A stretch of DNA of 34,610 nucleotides from Protofrankia sp. CiT1 (GTDB taxonomy: Bacteria > Actinomycetota > Actinomycetes > Frankiales > Frankiaceae), in assembly GCF_917627385.1 (NCBI RefSeq), contig NZ_CAKJTL010000029.1:1-34610 (forward strand), in the 5' to 3' direction. The position numbers and the translations under genes were made by a program. The number at the start of each line of letters is the position of its first letter. Position 1 is the first letter of the stretch. Positions 32,931-34,610 of this stretch are shown one piece after another. A model generated the notes under the pieces. It worked only from the letters and a program-made list of their open reading frames with translations, did not search any database and was not told the DNA's origin.

Positions 32931-33061
32931 ACTGTTTCCAGCTGTATGAAGTCGTCGATGCCCGCGGCGAACAGAGCGTTACGCGAACCAACAACTCATC
33001 GGCCGATCTGTTGCGCGCAAGGCTCCTTGCTGGCAGTGTCTGCTTCGATTTCCATGATTGA

Positions 33062-33126
33062 GTCGAAAATACAGAATGAACCGCCCCGGGTTCTTTGGAG
33101 ACCGGGATGCCTGCGCTTCGGTCGGC
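33062..33126 (+). pseudogene. Immunity-gene tail and spacer, first copy
   Basis: These 65 bp match 34210-34274 at 59 positions. The first codons read V-E-N-T-E-stop here and V-D-N-T-E-stop at the end of the intact immunity gene. The rest is the conserved spacer beginning ACCGCCCCGGGTTCTT. It is the 3' end of a lost earlier immunity gene. Confidence 0.65.
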
Positions 33127-33130
33127 ATAG

Positions 33131-33880
33131 CAGCTTCGTCCTGCGGGTAGTAGCGGGACTCGAATTCGGCGGGCTCGTTTTTACGATCCGGTCACGGCGC
33201 GGTTCTTGACGGTCGATCCGGCTCTGGATCTCACGCGTAGTCCGTATGGGTATGTCGGGGGGAATCCGCTTAACGACGCGGATCCGAGTGGGCTGTGTGG
33301 GTTCTGGTGCAAGGTCGGTACCGGCCTCGGTATCGGTGCGGTGGTTGTGGGTACTGCGGCGTGCATCGTTCTTGAGCCGTGTGGTCTGGTTGAGGCCGGT
33401 GGTGTGGCGCTCGCTTCAGGTGCGCTCGTGCTCGGTGGTGGGGTCACGATCGCGGCCGAGACCGGGGGTGTGATCGCGGGTGGCGCGGTGGTGGGCGGTC
33501 TCATCGGCGGCGTATCCGCCGCGGTATCGAGTGCCAACGGTGGTTCCAGCGGCCACTCCAGCGGTGGTTCCAGCGGAAGATCCAGTAGTTCCAGCAGCCA
33601 CTCCAATCCTGCGTCCACAGAGTGCATCGACGATGTATTGTCGAAGTTGCGAACTGGTCGCACTCCGCCGAACCTGGAAGTTGATACGCCAGAGGAAATG
33701 CGACAGGTATTCGCTGATATCTCCAGAGATGGGATACCGGTGCAGTCGGGTTATCCGGGTAAGTTCGTTGAGCTGCAAGACGGCACCAAGGTCGGGTTCC
33801 GCGAGAGCAGTAGGTCAGGAGGGGAGACAATCGATATTTTCAAGGCCGATGGTACGCATGTCAAGGTTCATCTCTCATGA
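33131..33880 (+). pseudogene. Displaced RHS C-terminal toxin tip
   Basis: Frame open from 33131. RHS homology starts near 33170 with RARFYDPVTARFLTVDP and continues SPYGYVGGNPLNDADPSGL, the conserved end of the RHS core. It then has a hydrophobic/Gly-rich segment (VLGGGVTIAAETGGVIAGGA), a Ser-rich linker and the tip: ECIDDVLSKLRTG, then GKFVELQDGTKVGFRESSR and the ending THVKVHLS. The main RHS shell is missing, so the tip is a silent cassette in an orphan array. The first in-frame start is TTG 33206. Toxin family is not known to me; the DGTKVGFRESS block resembles tips of other polymorphic toxins. Confidence 0.75.
33587..33629 (+). repeat. RHS linker repeat, first copy
   Basis: 43 bp, matching 34277-34319 at 41 positions. 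It encodes the Ser-rich linker to ECI before the toxin tip. Its reappearance after the immunity gene marks the exchange boundary between cassettes. Confidence 0.8.
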
Positions 33881-34227
33881 TTGATTTGTTGGCCAAAGAA
33901 ATACTCAAAGCCGGCCTTGATGACTGGGTCCCGCTGCTGGCTGTCGATTCGCTTGCGCGACGCTTTCTGTCATCGACTGACGAGGATTTTGTTCATCGAG
34001 AAGTTATTGAAACGATTAATTATCTTGTTGTTGAAAATCTTGTTGAGATTGGTGAAATAACGGATGGCGGATTTTCCCCTTGGGGTGACTCCGTCGCCGA
34101 TGCATTGATGCGAATAAAGCATTCATACCAGGGTTTTGATGCAAACCGCTGGGGATTCACCTGTTGGCTCAATAACACGCCGCAGGGTGATAGGATTGGA
34201 AAAATCATCGTCGATAATACGGAATGA
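33877..34227 (+). CDS. Probable immunity protein of the RHS tip
   Basis: 116 residues. ATG overlaps the toxin-tip stop by 4 bp (ATGA), the standard immunity-gene position. The sequence is acidic and helical at the start (MIDLLAKEILKAGLDDWVPL, then DEDFVHREVIETINYLVVEN) and ends GKIIVDNTE. Codon use is clearly lower in GC than its neighbours, which fits a mobile immunity gene. I do not recognise its family; the role is inferred from position only. Confidence 0.75.
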   Translation: MIDLLAKEILKAGLDDWVPLLAVDSLARRFLSSTDEDFVHREVIETINYLVVENLVEIGEITDGGFSPWGDSVADALMRIKHSYQGFDANRWGFTCWLNNTPQGDRIGKIIVDNTE

Positions 34228-34319
34228 ACCGCCCCGGGTTCTTGGGAGACCAGGATGCTTGGGCTTCGGTCGGCGCAGTTCCAGCAGCCGCTCCGATCCT
34301 GCGTCCACAGAGTGCATCG
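34210..34319 (+). repeat. Second copy of the spacer and RHS linker
   Basis: Bases 34210-34274 repeat 33062-33126 (59 of 65 identical), and 34277-34319 repeat the toxin linker 33587-33629 (41 of 43). Reading in frame gives the Ser-rich linker then ECI, after which the sequence is unrelated: the start of a lost or replaced further tip. Confidence 0.8.
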
Positions 34320-34453
34320 GGTATGACCATGGTCGTCGCTGGGTGGTGTTGACATCTGTCACCAGTGATGGCACTGCCGGGCCCCTACCGCACCCAACCG
34401 GACCGACTGTAGGCGGGTGCCCTAGCGTGTGCGAAGGTTCTTTCGTAGCTGTT

Positions 34454-34592
34454 GGAGCGCCCGGCAACAGGGGCGTTGATCAAGGAGTGAGGCTGGGGTG
34501 CGTGCATCGCGCGGCGATGGCTGGGGAGCGATGACGCGAGGTGCGCACCCCAACCCCGCAATGCCGCGTCCCCTGTTGCCGGGCGCTCTTAA
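34454..34592 (+). repeat. Palindromic element C7, best-preserved short form
   Basis: About 139 bp. Left end GAGCGCCCGGCAACAGGGG and right end CCCCTGTTGCCGGGCGCTC are perfectly inverted over 19 bp; CTCTTA follows. Inner arms GGCTGGGGTGCGTGCATCGC and, inverted, GGTTGGGGTGCGCACCTCGC also pair, so the whole element could fold into one long hairpin. It lies downstream of the RHS cassette. Confidence 0.9.
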
Positions 34593-34610
34593 GGTAGCTG
34601 TTCAGCTGGG

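Noticed and set aside
430-34592. CRISPR array interpretation of the palindromic repeats
   Set aside because: Copies are kilobases apart, vary in length and have no uniform spacers; no cas genes are present.

Overview
The window is high-GC actinobacterial DNA. Abundant GTG starts, Shine-Dalgarno sequences of the GGAGG type, an XRE/DUF5753-DUF397 pair, a PAS-GAF-SpoIIE-HATPase phosphatase, BlaI-M56, paired bacterial PH proteins, and ask-asd in a 4-bp overlap all fit a filamentous actinomycete. Frankia or a close relative is my inference; no rRNA or housekeeping marker in the window fixes the genus. I see no tRNA, rRNA, CRISPR array or intact transposase.

Layout. 1-5.3 kb: the end of an EamA-type transporter, a very small unlisted gene, a gene-poor stretch, a DUF397/XRE pair, a small hypothetical gene and a Glf-like FAD enzyme diverging from a TetR regulator. 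6.4-9.0 kb: a toxin-antitoxin island on the minus strand (VapBC, a MazF/PemK-like pair, a second VapBC) with two truncated genes (HhH-GPD and NYN fragments). 9.2-11 kb: two overlapping genes for exported proteins. 11.4-12.7 kb: HicBA and a full-length HhH-GPD gene. 12.8-18.7 kb, minus strand: SpoIIE phosphatase, M56 peptidase with BlaI, and two PH-domain membrane proteins. 19-21.9 kb, plus strand: a CPBP-family membrane protease homologue and a CYTH-CHAD protein. 22-27 kb: an MmyB-like XRE regulator, a small exported protein, a lipoprotein, an orphan OmpR-type response regulator and an aldo/keto reductase. 27.8-30.8 kb: a cold-shock protein and ask-asd. 31.5-32.9 kb: a secreted beta-helix lipoprotein. 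33-34.6 kb: a displaced RHS toxin tip with its likely immunity gene and remnants of neighbouring cassettes.

The most striking non-genic signal is a family of 90-210 bp palindromic elements, ten copies or relatives in 34.6 kb. They share an inverted terminal sequence and two conserved subterminal boxes, but the core varies. Five lie between convergent genes, where the element end supplies or abuts the stop codon, which suggests that they serve as transcription terminators there; three lie in divergent gaps. Two of them (A and B) combine the terminal ends of one subtype with the internal boxes of another, so the family looks modular. Other notable points are an orphan RHS toxin-immunity cassette bounded by duplicated spacer and linker sequences, a 59-bp tandemly triplicated hairpin terminator, a pair of exported paralogues with two conserved cysteines, a VapC-like toxin lacking one expected catalytic aspartate, and three 11-bp direct repeats at exact 16-bp spacing upstream of the SpoIIE gene.
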